From the NCBI GenBank assembly GCA_003952965.2, contig CM025851.1:7667647-7731646 (forward strand): a stretch of DNA of 64,000 nucleotides, given 5' to 3'. The position numbers and the translations under genes are program-made. This stretch comes from Morella rubra (lineage: Eukaryota; Streptophyta; Magnoliopsida; Fagales; Myricaceae). Below are positions 12,067 through 22,186 of the stretch, one piece after another. Under the pieces are notes generated by a model that was not told where the DNA came from, ran no database searches, and was given only the letters and a program-made list of their open reading frames with translations. The stretch's first letter is position 1. Each line of letters begins with the position of its first letter.

Positions 12067-12474
12067 GAGAAGTTACGGGATGTTTATATTTATATATTTT
12101 TTAAATCATTTGATCAGCAAAAGTCCAGGTACGGGCATTAATTGATTCGATTTCTTCTTCGTAATGATGATCATGTATGGATTATGCCTCGCTGTATATG
12201 CCAGCTGTAGTATGGGAAGAAGGTATCGAGTAGTTGTGCCCTCAATTAATTTACAAGATTAAAAGGTCTCAACTCTCTCAAGTCCTATAACGGCTTTAAT
12301 TAAGTGCTATAATGCTCGAGGAAGCGATGGACCACGTGAATATTCTTCGCGCCTACACTGAGTTGGTAATTCGAACAAGAAACGTTAAAAAGGTTAAAGT
12401 CAGCAAGTTTGGTCCAAGAATACAACAATAAATGAAATTGGAGGGCTCAAAACGTGTGTTTGCAAATTGCTGAG
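12067..12474 (+). repeat. Direct duplication copy 1 (compact copy)
   Basis: Starts GAGAAGTTACGGGATG and ends TGCAAATTGCTGAG. Compared with 13040-13675 it is 228 bases shorter. The first ~115 bases match exactly. After that, matching blocks alternate with gaps of about 5 to 50 bases, with almost no substitutions inside the blocks I compared. Confidence 0.85.
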
Positions 12475-12686
12475 AATTGATGTATATATTTTGAAGGTTA
12501 AGGTTTGAGACAATTAAAATTTCTTGTTAATGAAATGAGAAAATTTCAAGTAATAAAAATTTATTTAACTAATAATTTTTGAAATTTAATTTCGAAAAAA
12601 GTAATATTAAAATTTTTATCTATTTTATATCTTTTTTTTTATCTTACAAAATATCTAAATTAATTTCGATTAATTGTTAAATTATA

Positions 12687-12835
12687 ACCACTTTGCAGGC
12701 TGTTATTGAAAAAATACTGTCACACACAATAGATCCCGACTTTCCTGACATTGCTCTCACCACATCCCTCCGAGCCCCACAAATTAAACAATCAACCATT
12801 TAACACGTCTTGGGTAATTGATTAGAGGTTAGGTT
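12687..12835 (+). repeat. Diverged upstream part of direct duplication, copy 2
   Basis: Counterpart of 11697-11905, with the same order of shared words and ending in TTGATTAGAGGTTAG. The spacing to the conserved block (13040) is shorter than in copy 1. Confidence 0.55.
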
Positions 12836-12984
12836 AAGGAACAATGGCGTGGACTTGGGCTTTTGGCAAGTTAGGGGAATTTTTTCATTTTGGTCACTTT
12901 TTCTTATTTTTTTTATTCTTTATTTTTGCTCTTGACAAAGGCAGAAATGTTTTAAAACCAATAAGGAGCCCACACTACTTAAAA

Positions 12985-13039
12985 ATATTTTTTAATTTTT
13001 ATTAAATTATTTATCTATTTTAATCAAAATATTAAAATA
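12985..13039 (+). mobile_element. Right-end fragment of a Harbinger-like MITE
   Basis: Reads TCTATTTTAATCAAAATATT followed by AAAATAG, matching the right arm of the element at 42200-42881 (CTCTATTCTAACCAAAATAT followed by TAGAATAG). The terminal GGAATGCTC is missing. The duplicated block starts exactly where the terminus should be. Confidence 0.45.
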
Positions 13040-13675
13040 GAGAAGTTACGGGATGTTTATATTTATATATTTTTTAAATCATTTGATCAGCAAAAGTCCA
13101 GGTACGGGCATTAATTGATTCGATTTCTTCTTCGTAATGATGATCATGTATGGATAACAACGGAAAAAGAATATGCCTCGCTGTATATGCCATATTCTCT
13201 CCCCCACTTTTCGCTGTAGTATGGGAAGAAGGTATCGAGTAGTTGTGCCCTCAATTAATTTACAATATCTAATCCCAAAAGATTAAAAGGTCTCAACTCT
13301 CTCAAGTCCTATAACGGCTTTAATTAAGTGCTATAATGCTCGAGCCCTGAGTTTTTCTCCTTAGTGAGATTGAAGAGAAGACGATGGACCACCATATCTG
13401 TGAATATTCTTCGCGTGGAAAGAACATATCTATATAATATATTTCCTTGTCTTTTACTGTTGTAGTTGGTAATTCGATCGGTACAAGACTGGTTCGAACG
13501 TTACAAAAGGTTGGGCGGGACCCAAGTCAGCAAGTGGCCGAAAAGATGCACCCAAAGGTGGTCCAAGAATATTTGGGATTTATACGCAACCTTTTTTACC
13601 TTATAAATGAAATTGGACCTTCACGGGCTCACTTTGGGTCCAAACGGGAGAGAAATGTGTTTGCAAATTGCTGAG
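13040..13675 (+). repeat. Direct duplication copy 2 (long copy)
   Basis: Contains every block of copy 1 in order, plus extra segments, for example about 17 bases after ATGTATGGA, about 20 bases before GCTGTAGTATGG, about 15 before GATTAAAAGG, and about 35 after ATGCTCGAG. An open frame at 13447-13674 falls here but begins with TTG and has no recognisable domain. Confidence 0.85.
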
Positions 13676-14605
13676 TGGCCATTATTGACACCAACAAGGC
13701 CCTGTATATTTGGGCCCATTTTGAAGTCCACTTTTACATTTTATACAGCGACCCCACTGGCCACCCAGAAATGGTTACCTTTTTGAGGTAGGGGCGAACA
13801 CCACAAACGCAAGAGCTTACCATTCACGGGGAATCCACCCCAACATTTACACTTTCTCATATTTAGGTATTTTATTCGCCAACAAACCCAATGGAAAACC
13901 AACCCGGCGAAGATTGCCAAAATCCACGGCAATCCGCAAAAAGTTGTGACTGAGCTCCACTGAGGACCCAAATCCCAAATGTCTGATGTCTCATGAATGT
14001 ACCTGAGGTTTTTTTGGTGCTAAAAGGGACTTTCAAGTAGCTTTATGTGTTCGTTATTCGTAGTTCAAACGACAATGATGAGGGATATCATTGGCTCTCG
14101 TGTTTTCAAATTGAAAGAGGACTAATGCAATCAAAAAAGCTGGAACAACCTTGACCTTCAGACCCTCCAGTCTCTCACGATCGTACAATAACATGTTGGG
14201 TAATAGATGGATATATTGCCCCTTTACTTAAAAAAGATCGAAAAAATCTGTAATTTGTATTTTGAACGGTCCAATCAGTCCAAAAAAGCAAAAAGGAATT
14301 TCTTTGATCCAATATGTCAATTGGCAGGACGTGGATGAAATTTCTAAAGCAAATAAACAAATACATAGGAACCGCCGTGACATCTTTGTCTGGAGTGGAT
14401 GCCTTATTAAGGAGATTGGTGGTCATCTTGGCCCACAATATCTAGCCGTTGTGCCCAATCGCACCGTTTTCCTACGTGGCACTTACTTTTGAAAATTACG
14501 AGCATAAGCAATTTAAAAACAGAATTGGACCGTTAGCTTCTTCCCCAAAGTAACAAAAGAAGCTCTCCGCATCCACTGCTGTTTCCACAGAAGAGATTGG
14601 GAACA

Positions 14606-15517
14606 ATGGCTTACGAGTATGCATCATTCACGGAAGATGAACTGGCCGTCAACGAGAGCGTCGGGTACCCAAGAGCCTACCTGAAGCTCTGCCGCGACCA
14701 CAGTGTCGGTCCCTACTGCCGTGGCCCTCCTTTCACTTACACACCTTACAGTCTGGAGCAAGATGAGGTAAGAAAATGACACTCTTTGATCCCTTGATTA
14801 GAAAACAAGTGGTGGAGAATTGAGTCGTGGGTTTTGTAATGTCCGCCTTTGGGTTGCCAGAAGATGGGAACCGTCAGCATAAGCAAGTCAATGGGAACTA
14901 CTCGAATAAGCAAGGCAACTGGAATACTTGCTTTTTAGATCTTGTTATAAGATCTTTGAAAGGCGTAATTTTTGATAGCATACAAGCTTTTGATGTCTGT
15001 TTGATTATGTAGATTATGGGTTTTCCGCACACACTACTGAATTTTGTATCTAAAATGCTAGAATGTTATCGAATTTTGAGTTCGGCATTAAATTCTGGCT
15101 TTTAAATTTTCTCTTAAAATTCTTTGTTTATGCTGGTCTTTTTCTTTTTTCAGGCTTTGAGAGTGAGGGATTTGGATCAGCTGTTCCCAATTATCGACCC
15201 TAAAGCTAAACAAACTGCAAAGCCCAAGATCTTTGTCAGTCTCCTGTGGAAGCAGCTCAACCACCTTGGGTAACCACTTGAATTTTTCTCCGTAAACTCT
15301 CGCGTACGAACAAATTTATAACGATTAAACTATGGTTTTTTTCTGGTTTTTATTCTTTTCTTCAATTTCAGGAATGCTGGCTTTGACCCTGCAATAATTC
15401 GAGTCGACCCGTATGGCAATGTTCTCTACTATCATGCTGATTCGGCTTCTCCTCTCGCTTGGGATATAGATCACTGGTTTCCTTGCTCAAGTATGTTACT
15501 TTAATTTGGTCACTTAG

Positions 15518-15560
<43 letters not shown>

Positions 15561-17709
15561 GATATATATTGGTCTTTTGGCTGAGAATGCAGGGGGAGGG
15601 TTAACTGTTCCAAGCAATCTGAGAATATTACAGTGGCAAGTCTGCAAGAAGAAGCGTAATAATCTGGAGTTTTTAGTCCCATGGTGGGAATTTCAACTGG
15701 GAATCTCCGTTAATCAATTCTTGTCAATTTTCGCCTCCAAAAACTCAGATTTCAGGTGGGTCTGTCTCGTTATCTTCCTTTCACGCATTATAATTTGTAA
15801 CAAAGAAGGTGGACAATAATTTTCTCGTTTCATATTTGGCAGGCACAGGGCATTTTCGTTTTTGTTTTTCGAAGGCGAAAACGAAGAGTTGAATGCTTCA
15901 CAGACAATAGAATCGCATTCCTTTCCACAACATTTCATCGAGTCCAAAGAGCAAGTTGGCCTTGCACCTGCCGCTATTGTTGTATCTCGAAGGGAACCTT
16001 GTGACACATCGTCAGCTTTGAAATCACTCGATTACAATAGGCAGCTGAGGCCACAGTCCCCTGCAATTGGTAAGTAGAAGACTATCAGACAGATGACATT
16101 TTTCGATCGTATATGAAATGCATTTGCGTTTCTAACAACATCCTATTCATTTGATTTGTTAGCTGCGAGAAAGTTAAAGTCTAATGTCCTGAAAGAAAAT
16201 GAGAACCCGGACTTTGTTACCAACCCGTACCAAGCAATTGTCTTGGCCAGAGATTCCTTGAAACAAAGAGAAGAAGCCATAAAGATGCAGACAGAAATTC
16301 AGAAAGTAGATGATGAAGTAAGCGAACTGAAGCAAAGGAATGAGGAGGAAAAGCTCACAATTCAAGACCTGGAATTGGTGCTGATAAAACGTAGGAGGAG
16401 GGCAGAAAAGTGCAGGCGTTTAGCGGAGGCACAACATTCATATAGGGCTATGCTAGAGAAGATGATCCGAGATGCAATGCACCAGTAAGATAATCAAACC
16501 CCTTAACACTCTGCAAAGGTTGTTGCTTTCAAATACTATATAGAATCTTGACGGATGTCTACGAGTTGGTATTGCAGGAGTGTCATTTATAAGGAGCAGG
16601 TCAGACTGAATCAGGCTGCAGCTAACGCCCTCATGGCAAGACTTGAAGCACAGAAAGCAATTTGTGATGCCTCGGAGACAGAACTTCATAGGAAATATAA
16701 ACAAAGGGATGATATTGAGAAGCAGATTAGGCCTGATTGGGAACAAGCAAGGAAGAGATCAAGAATGGATGATACCTTGTGTGAAGAGAAGGAGAGCAGA
16801 ACTGTTCTGTATTTACCGGGGATCAAGCCAAGGACACCCGTACACAAAGAATTGAGAGTGTTCCTGGAGGAGGAACAAAGGGCATCTGAAGGTGGTTCAT
16901 CTTTTAATGAAGAACGAAAGCAGAAAGAGATTGAGGAGGAGGTGAAAGCACATGCAAATCAGGTTACCATGGAGAAGGCTGAGAAATATAACAGATCTAT
17001 TGCTGCCTTGGAGGGTGAAATCCCACTTGAGGATAGACTTCAGAAACTCGAAATAAGGGAGAAACAGAAACTTAACACTCAGTTTTCAGTTCCTCGAGAA
17101 CCAGAAATAGAGGAAGACGAGGAAAGCAGAAAGCAGCGAGGGAAAGGGAATGTAGAGAAATGGCTCCAAATGCTGTTAGAAAATGAGAAAGAAGTGCTGG
17201 ATCCACAAAATGTGAAAGAAAACGGAAAGAGAGGGAGTGATGAAATAATCAAATTTTCCAGACCTCTAGAAGCCGAAGAGGTTCATGAGGAGAAGCAGAA
17301 AATTGTTGAAGAGAAGCATGGGATCAAGAGAATAGAAGAAATTGTTGAGATAGAAGCTAGAGAATTACAGAAAGAAGAGAGCAATTGCATCAATGGGAAG
17401 TGGGAAGTGAGGGCAATTAAAGATGACGTGAGTGGAATCGGTGAGGGAGTTGGAAGTAGTAGCTTTGCGGGGAGGGATAGAAGGGGCAACAACGGGAAGG
17501 AAAGAAAGCTTGTGAGGTCTGAGAGTGCGAGGGCCTTTCGGCGAATTCCATCTTCTCCGTCTCTGATCTTGGGTATGAGAAAGGGAGTGGACTGCATAGG
17601 CAAGAAGCCGATGGTCAACGGTGATGATGATAGTGATGGGAACCACGCTGCAGGGGACAATTTCATCAAATCATCCATCAGGTCCATCAAGAAGGCAGTG
17701 AAAATATGA
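14606..17709 (+). CDS. Unrecognised protein: HNH-like motif plus long charged coiled coil
   Basis: Seven exons join in frame with GT-AG borders: 14606-14767, 15154-15269, 15372-15490, 15593-15755, 15843-16069, 16163-16484 and 16578-17709, giving 746 residues. I do not recognise a named gene. Residues 1-200 look globular and conserved in style. Residues 104-155 run RVDPYGNVL, then WDIDHWFPCSRGG at 123-135, then NLRILQ from 141 and CKKKRN at 150-155, which follows the spacing of HNH nuclease motifs (DH..P.S.GG....NL). The zinc cysteines and the usual last His/Asn are absent, so any nuclease activity is doubtful. Exons 6 and 7 (about 263-600) are rich in E, K, Q and R and predicted coiled coil. 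The basic C-terminus (RSESARAFRRIPSSPS) could be a nuclear or phosphorylation segment. Gene structure is well supported; function is inference. Confidence 0.85.
15521..15555 (+). repeat. CT dinucleotide microsatellite in intron 3
   Basis: An uninterrupted CT run of 35 bases between exons 3 and 4 of the HNH-like gene, about 38 bases before the acceptor at 15592. It may serve as an extended polypyrimidine tract and is likely to vary in length. Confidence 0.95.
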
Positions 17710-18665
17710 ACTATTTGGCATATGCATCTTTACTGTACCTTCAATTTTCTTTTCAAATTTAAATTTTTTTGTTAAAGAGTGAGCAATTGCTGCTCCTCAT
17801 TCAGCATAATTGTGTGAAACTTAGGTATTGGATTGTTTGTATTTGTCTATAAAAATGTTTGTGCAAGAGGTGAGAATAACAGCTTGTTGTTTTGCTACAT
17901 AAATCCGGTTGCAGTTCCTCTGCCTTCCTCTCGAAGGAATTAGTGGAAGCTACTTCAGCTATTTCATAGACAAACTCACAAAAAATTACTTTGTATAGGT
18001 ATGGACAGACTATGCAATGAACCACCTGCTGATCCTCAAAATCATGAAAACAAGCCTAATAATCCATGCCTTACAGAAGAAAAATAAACGTGAAAATGAA
18101 GCAAGATGAATAAGGAAAAAATTTCCAATATCCTATCAGTGCCCTTGCATTCTTCATCCCCGATGACATTCTTCTGACGGCAAAGATATGGTGAGATACA
18201 AAAGTTCAGATAAAGAATCATCTTCATATTTCACAACATCAATAATGTACAAAAGCCTACACACTATATTCAACTGTCAGCTAACCCCTTTTCCGGGGAT
18301 CTCTTTTTGGCTGAAACAGATACAGGGAACTTTATATATCAAATCCACAAAACAAAAAACCACCGTCGCCAACAGCAGTCATCAACATAACGTTGGTCGA
18401 GGATGAACGGAGAATAAAAACTGCCACTGGGAGTTTCCCACAACAGTCCAATATCAATTTCTTCTGATCTGGAAAACAACTTCTTCCCTCTTCTGTCTAT
18501 TATCACAATGAAAATATGTGTATTGCTTTCAAGCTGTTTTTGTGTGTTCTCATGGCCTAAAGGCCAGTCCATGGTCCACATTAAACATTGTCGACTGCAA
18601 CAAATCTGAAGTTGTCATGCCTTTCATCATATGGTAATACAAAGTTAGATATCCTTCCAGCCCTC
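17710..18665. other. Convergent 3' spacer
   Basis: Lies between the stop codons of the plus-strand HNH-like gene and the minus-strand PPR gene. It should hold both 3' untranslated regions. No open frame with a domain, hairpin or repeat stood out. Confidence 0.6.
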
Positions 18666-21302
18666 TTACAGATTCGGCTCTCTCGAATATCCCCCATCCC
18701 CACAAGAACACGTCCCATCCTTGAAATGGTGGAACTGTTCAGTATCCCTCACACAGATCTCCCTGCGAACCACCTTAGAGATAAATTTCACAGTATTGTG
18801 ACAGCTCTGGCACATGTATAGATTCTTGGTCACCCAAATGGGCATCCCAGGGGCAGTGTTAATAAGCCCAAACGCAATGGCCAGTCTCTCACTGTGTCCA
18901 CAAAAAATCTCAGCTTTTGAAGCTTCAACTTCATCAATAGAACTCTTTTCTGGTCCCCTGGAACCAACCGCCTCCATTTTCTCATAAAATCCTTCCAACA
19001 CTGCTTTTAGTTCCTTTATCTGAGGGTGGAAATCATCATCACTAAGAAAAGCATGAACTTTCCCCTTTACTTCCACCCAACTGCACCCAGGATCTACAGT
19101 TAGCCCTTTCTGTCCCATAGACCTCCTTACTTTTGCAACTTCATCCCACTTACCACTGTCAGCATAGAGATTACAAAGGAGAATATAGTACCCAATACCA
19201 GTTGTATCCTTTTCAAAGATATGATATGCGGCAAGTTCCCCGAGCTCAACTTGACGGTGGATCCTGCATGCATTTAACAAGGCCCCCCATATTGCTGGAT
19301 CAGGTTCTATAGGCATTTTCTGTATGAACTCATGAGCATCCTTCAATTTCCCAGCATGGCCAAGCAAATCGACAATGCATGCATAATGCTTAAGATTAGG
19401 AGTGATACAGTAGTGATGTTGCATGCTATGGAAATACTCCAAACCTTCTGTCACCAAACCAGATCTACTACAAGCACGTAATAGTGAAATGAATGTAATA
19501 TCATCTGGATGTACCAGTGACCCCACCATTCTTTCAAATAGTTCCACCGCAGACGCTCCTTGCCCCCTCTCAGCATACCCTGTCAGCAGAATATTCCATG
19601 CTGCAACATCTTTTTTGAGTGTGTTAAATTGGTTCATTGCAGGTCCCATTCTTCCGCACCTTACATACATGTCCAAGAGCGCATTGGGTATAAAACCGTC
19701 AAATCCTACTCCAGTCCTCAATGCATAAGCATGAATCTCTTTTCCACACATTAAAGCTCCTATTCTAGCACATGCAGATAGAACAGAAATCAAGGTAATA
19801 AAATTTGGCTTTAAAATGAGTTTCATTTGCCGGAAGAAAATCAGAGCCTCAAAGATCCTATTGTTGACCCGGAGACCAAAGATGATTGAAGTCCAAGATA
19901 TCACGTTCTTGTCAGGAATAGAGTGGAAGACATCTAAAGCTTTATCAATGCACTTGCACTTGGAATACATATCAATCAGTGTGTTAGCCACCAGAACACA
20001 CAAGATGAGCCCTGTCCTGTTAGCAAGCTCATGAAGTTTTACACCCACATCTAAGTGGCCTAAACAAGCACAAGCAGATAGAACACTCGCTATAGTGATC
20101 TCATCAGGCAGGATACCCTCTAGCTCCATCAATTCGTAAGTTTCAATGGCTTTAGCAGGGTGCATATTATTCCCATATGCTGAAATCATCGTTGTCCATG
20201 ACACCACATCTCTATATTCCATCTTAGAGAAAACTTTTTCCGCACTCTCCCAATGCCCAACACTTGAGTACATCTGAATTAAAGAATTATACACTGAAAC
20301 ATCACCTCCAAACTCTGTTCTCATCACATAACCATGGACTTGCATTCCTAATCTCTCATCGCCAAGAAGCTCACAAGCAGAGATCACACTAGTCATGGTC
20401 ATCAAATCCGGGTCAATGGATAGTTCGCGCATAAATAAGAACAATCTCAATCCTTCCAAACACTCTTCATTTTCAAAATACCCCGAAATCATCGCATTCC
20501 AAGAAATCCTGTCTCTCCTCAGCATTCTATCAAACGTCAACCGCGCACTGGTAATATCACCACATTTCGCATACATAGTGATCAAAGCATTAACTACATC
20601 AACATCAGACTCAAATCCAAACCTCAACACATGCACATGAATCTCCCTCCCCCTAGCTAAGTCCGGAATGCCTCCACAAGTCCTCAGAACACAAGGAAAA
20701 GTATAGATATCAGGATGCATACCAACCCACAACATCCTCTGATACAAATCCAATGCCTCATCGAAAAACCCTGCCTTCGCATACCCGCCCACCAACACAT
20801 TCCAAGAGAACACATCCCTCTCCTCCATTCTCCCAAAAACATACCAGGCACTAACCAAATCGCCAAACCTCACAAACATACTCAACAAAGCATTACCAAG
20901 TCTAACACTCAATCGTTTCACCGAATTCGACACATACGAGTACAGGCGAGCTCCCTCATCATATGCTCGTCTCCACTCACTTAGCCTCAGCAAAGCAATA
21001 TAAGCATCTTCTTCTACAGAAATTCGAAGCTCTTGCATCGAGTCTAAGTGCTTTAGAGCTCCCTCTAAGTTCCCAGTAAGACATAGTCGATATATCTCTG
21101 AGTTTGGGTTGTGCACAGTGACAGAGGAGGAGGAGGGAGACGTATTGAGGACTGACACTTCATGAGTTCTTTTCAAGGAGAGGTGGTGGGTTTGAAGGCG
21201 GTGAGAAAAACTGAGGACTTCGGCCTTTTGGCAATTGGTAGTTTGGTTACTGGGATGGTCTGGGTGGAGAGCTATCGGAGAGGTTTTAGCAAAAGCGGCC
21301 AT
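18666..21302 (-). CDS. ECB2: Plastid PLS-DYW pentatricopeptide protein, ECB2/VAC1-like
   Basis: Intronless, 878 residues, real ATG at 21302. Arabidopsis ECB2 (At1g15510, VANILLA CREAM 1) is a plastid RNA-editing factor for accD and ndhF sites, needed for early chloroplast biogenesis. The match is strong through the whole body, with shared stretches such as FSWNVLVGGYAK, YTFPCVLRTCGGIPDLARG, DPDLMT.TSVISACELLG and ALMCGKEIHA. Residues 1-75 look like a plastid transit peptide. The middle holds about 15 P, L and S repeats, then E/E+ motifs (WGALLNACRIH..., SWVEVKGKVHAF). The DYW deaminase core is intact: H803-S-E805, C831..C834 and HH858-859 with C865/C867. The terminal D-Y-W triplet is missing: after CSCGD the frame continues GGYSREPNL. 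The length is close to the Arabidopsis protein. Confidence 0.95.
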   Translation of the reverse strand: MAAFAKTSPIALHPDHPSNQTTNCQKAEVLSFSHRLQTHHLSLKRTHEVSVLNTSPSSSSVTVHNPNSEIYRLCLTGNLEGALKHLDSMQELRISVEEDAYIALLRLSEWRRAYDEGARLYSYVSNSVKRLSVRLGNALLSMFVRFGDLVSAWYVFGRMEERDVFSWNVLVGGYAKAGFFDEALDLYQRMLWVGMHPDIYTFPCVLRTCGGIPDLARGREIHVHVLRFGFESDVDVVNALITMYAKCGDITSARLTFDRMLRRDRISWNAMISGYFENEECLEGLRLFLFMRELSIDPDLMTMTSVISACELLGDERLGMQVHGYVMRTEFGGDVSVYNSLIQMYSSVGHWESAEKVFSKMEYRDVVSWTTMISAYGNNMHPAKAIETYELMELEGILPDEITIASVLSACACLGHLDVGVKLHELANRTGLILCVLVANTLIDMYSKCKCIDKALDVFHSIPDKNVISWTSIIFGLRVNNRIFEALIFFRQMKLILKPNFITLISVLSACARIGALMCGKEIHAYALRTGVGFDGFIPNALLDMYVRCGRMGPAMNQFNTLKKDVAAWNILLTGYAERGQGASAVELFERMVGSLVHPDDITFISLLRACSRSGLVTEGLEYFHSMQHHYCITPNLKHYACIVDLLGHAGKLKDAHEFIQKMPIEPDPAIWGALLNACRIHRQVELGELAAYHIFEKDTTGIGYYILLCNLYADSGKWDEVAKVRRSMGQKGLTVDPGCSWVEVKGKVHAFLSDDDFHPQIKELKAVLEGFYEKMEAVGSRGPEKSSIDEVEASKAEIFCGHSERLAIAFGLINTAPGMPIWVTKNLYMCQSCHNTVKFISKVVRREICVRDTEQFHHFKDGTCSCGDGGYSREPNL

Positions 21303-22186
21303 TTCTGGAGGTGCAGATGCAAAACATGGATTCTCAGAGGTTTTGGGTGAGGTTTAACGGTTAGGAAGGAAATCCGAGAAGCATACTGCAGGCAGACAAA
21401 GAGAGTCGAACGATGTCGTTCAGTTTTTCCTTCTCCCATTTTCATCTTGCACTTTGCTTTCCGAGTCAATTATTGCGCGTCTTATCCTGATCCACACGAG
21501 TGTCTGCCTAATCGACTGGCTTCAATGGTCGGCTTTCTGTCCGTTTTAAATTTTCTCAAGCTTTTTATTTGTCATTATTAGGACTAATCAAAACCTGGGA
21601 TATTTGCCCAAAAAAATCTCAGGATATTTTTATTTTTGTCTCCCAGACTCGATTAAAACTTACCTTTGCAATTTACATATTGATGAGCCACTGAGCCACA
21701 CTTCTTATTGTCAAAATAGTTACGCCTCTCATGAACTGCGTCAAAGGGTCCTGAAATTGTGTATCTGGCATTTTGGAGAACTCATGGCTTTCTCTGACCT
21801 ATATCCTGCTTTCCCAGTGTCCACTCTTTTGGCCCCTTAACCTAATAACATGGTGCACAAAAAATGCATCTACAGCTTAGTTGTTGGCCTGTCATTGATT
21901 TGATTCGTGAAAAACTAATTTACTTGCCTCTGCTAAGGGCTAAATAGTAAGATCTTGCAAGATCAATGGTAATTTGCGTCTGATTAGATTAATATCGACT
22001 GAGTGGGGAATGATATATAGAACCCATATTTGTAAATCCTATTGACATTGTTTTGGTGCAGGTTCTGAATTGCGGCAGAAACGAAACATAGACAATGTCT
22101 TAAAAGGGTCATTAGATACTACCGAAACAAACAAACATATTTAGTACAGAATCATAAACTTGCTGATTCCCGAGTCTCCTTCTCTT
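21303..22186. other. Spacer between PPR and NPH3 genes
   Basis: Should contain the PPR promoter next to 21302 and the NPH3 3' untranslated region next to 22186. The open frames at 21162-21469 and 21604-21840 overlap or adjoin the PPR start and show no domain. Nothing else was seen. Confidence 0.55.

Larger units (their letters stand above)
10690..14605. other. Bidirectional upstream spacer with local duplications
   Basis: This spacer lies between the divergent MOT (-) and HNH-like (+) genes, so it should contain both promoters. No supportable coding gene is seen. The open frames at 11272-11511 and 13447-13674 start with TTG and show no domain. The main content is a direct duplication (copies at 12067-12474 and 13040-13675, with a more diverged upstream part at 11697-11905 and 12687-12835) and two ends of a Harbinger-like MITE. 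Confidence 0.6.

Noticed and set aside
13447..13674. 75-codon frame in the long duplicate copy, considered as a small gene
   Set aside because: Starts with TTG and is broken by deletions in the other copy; no domain is seen.
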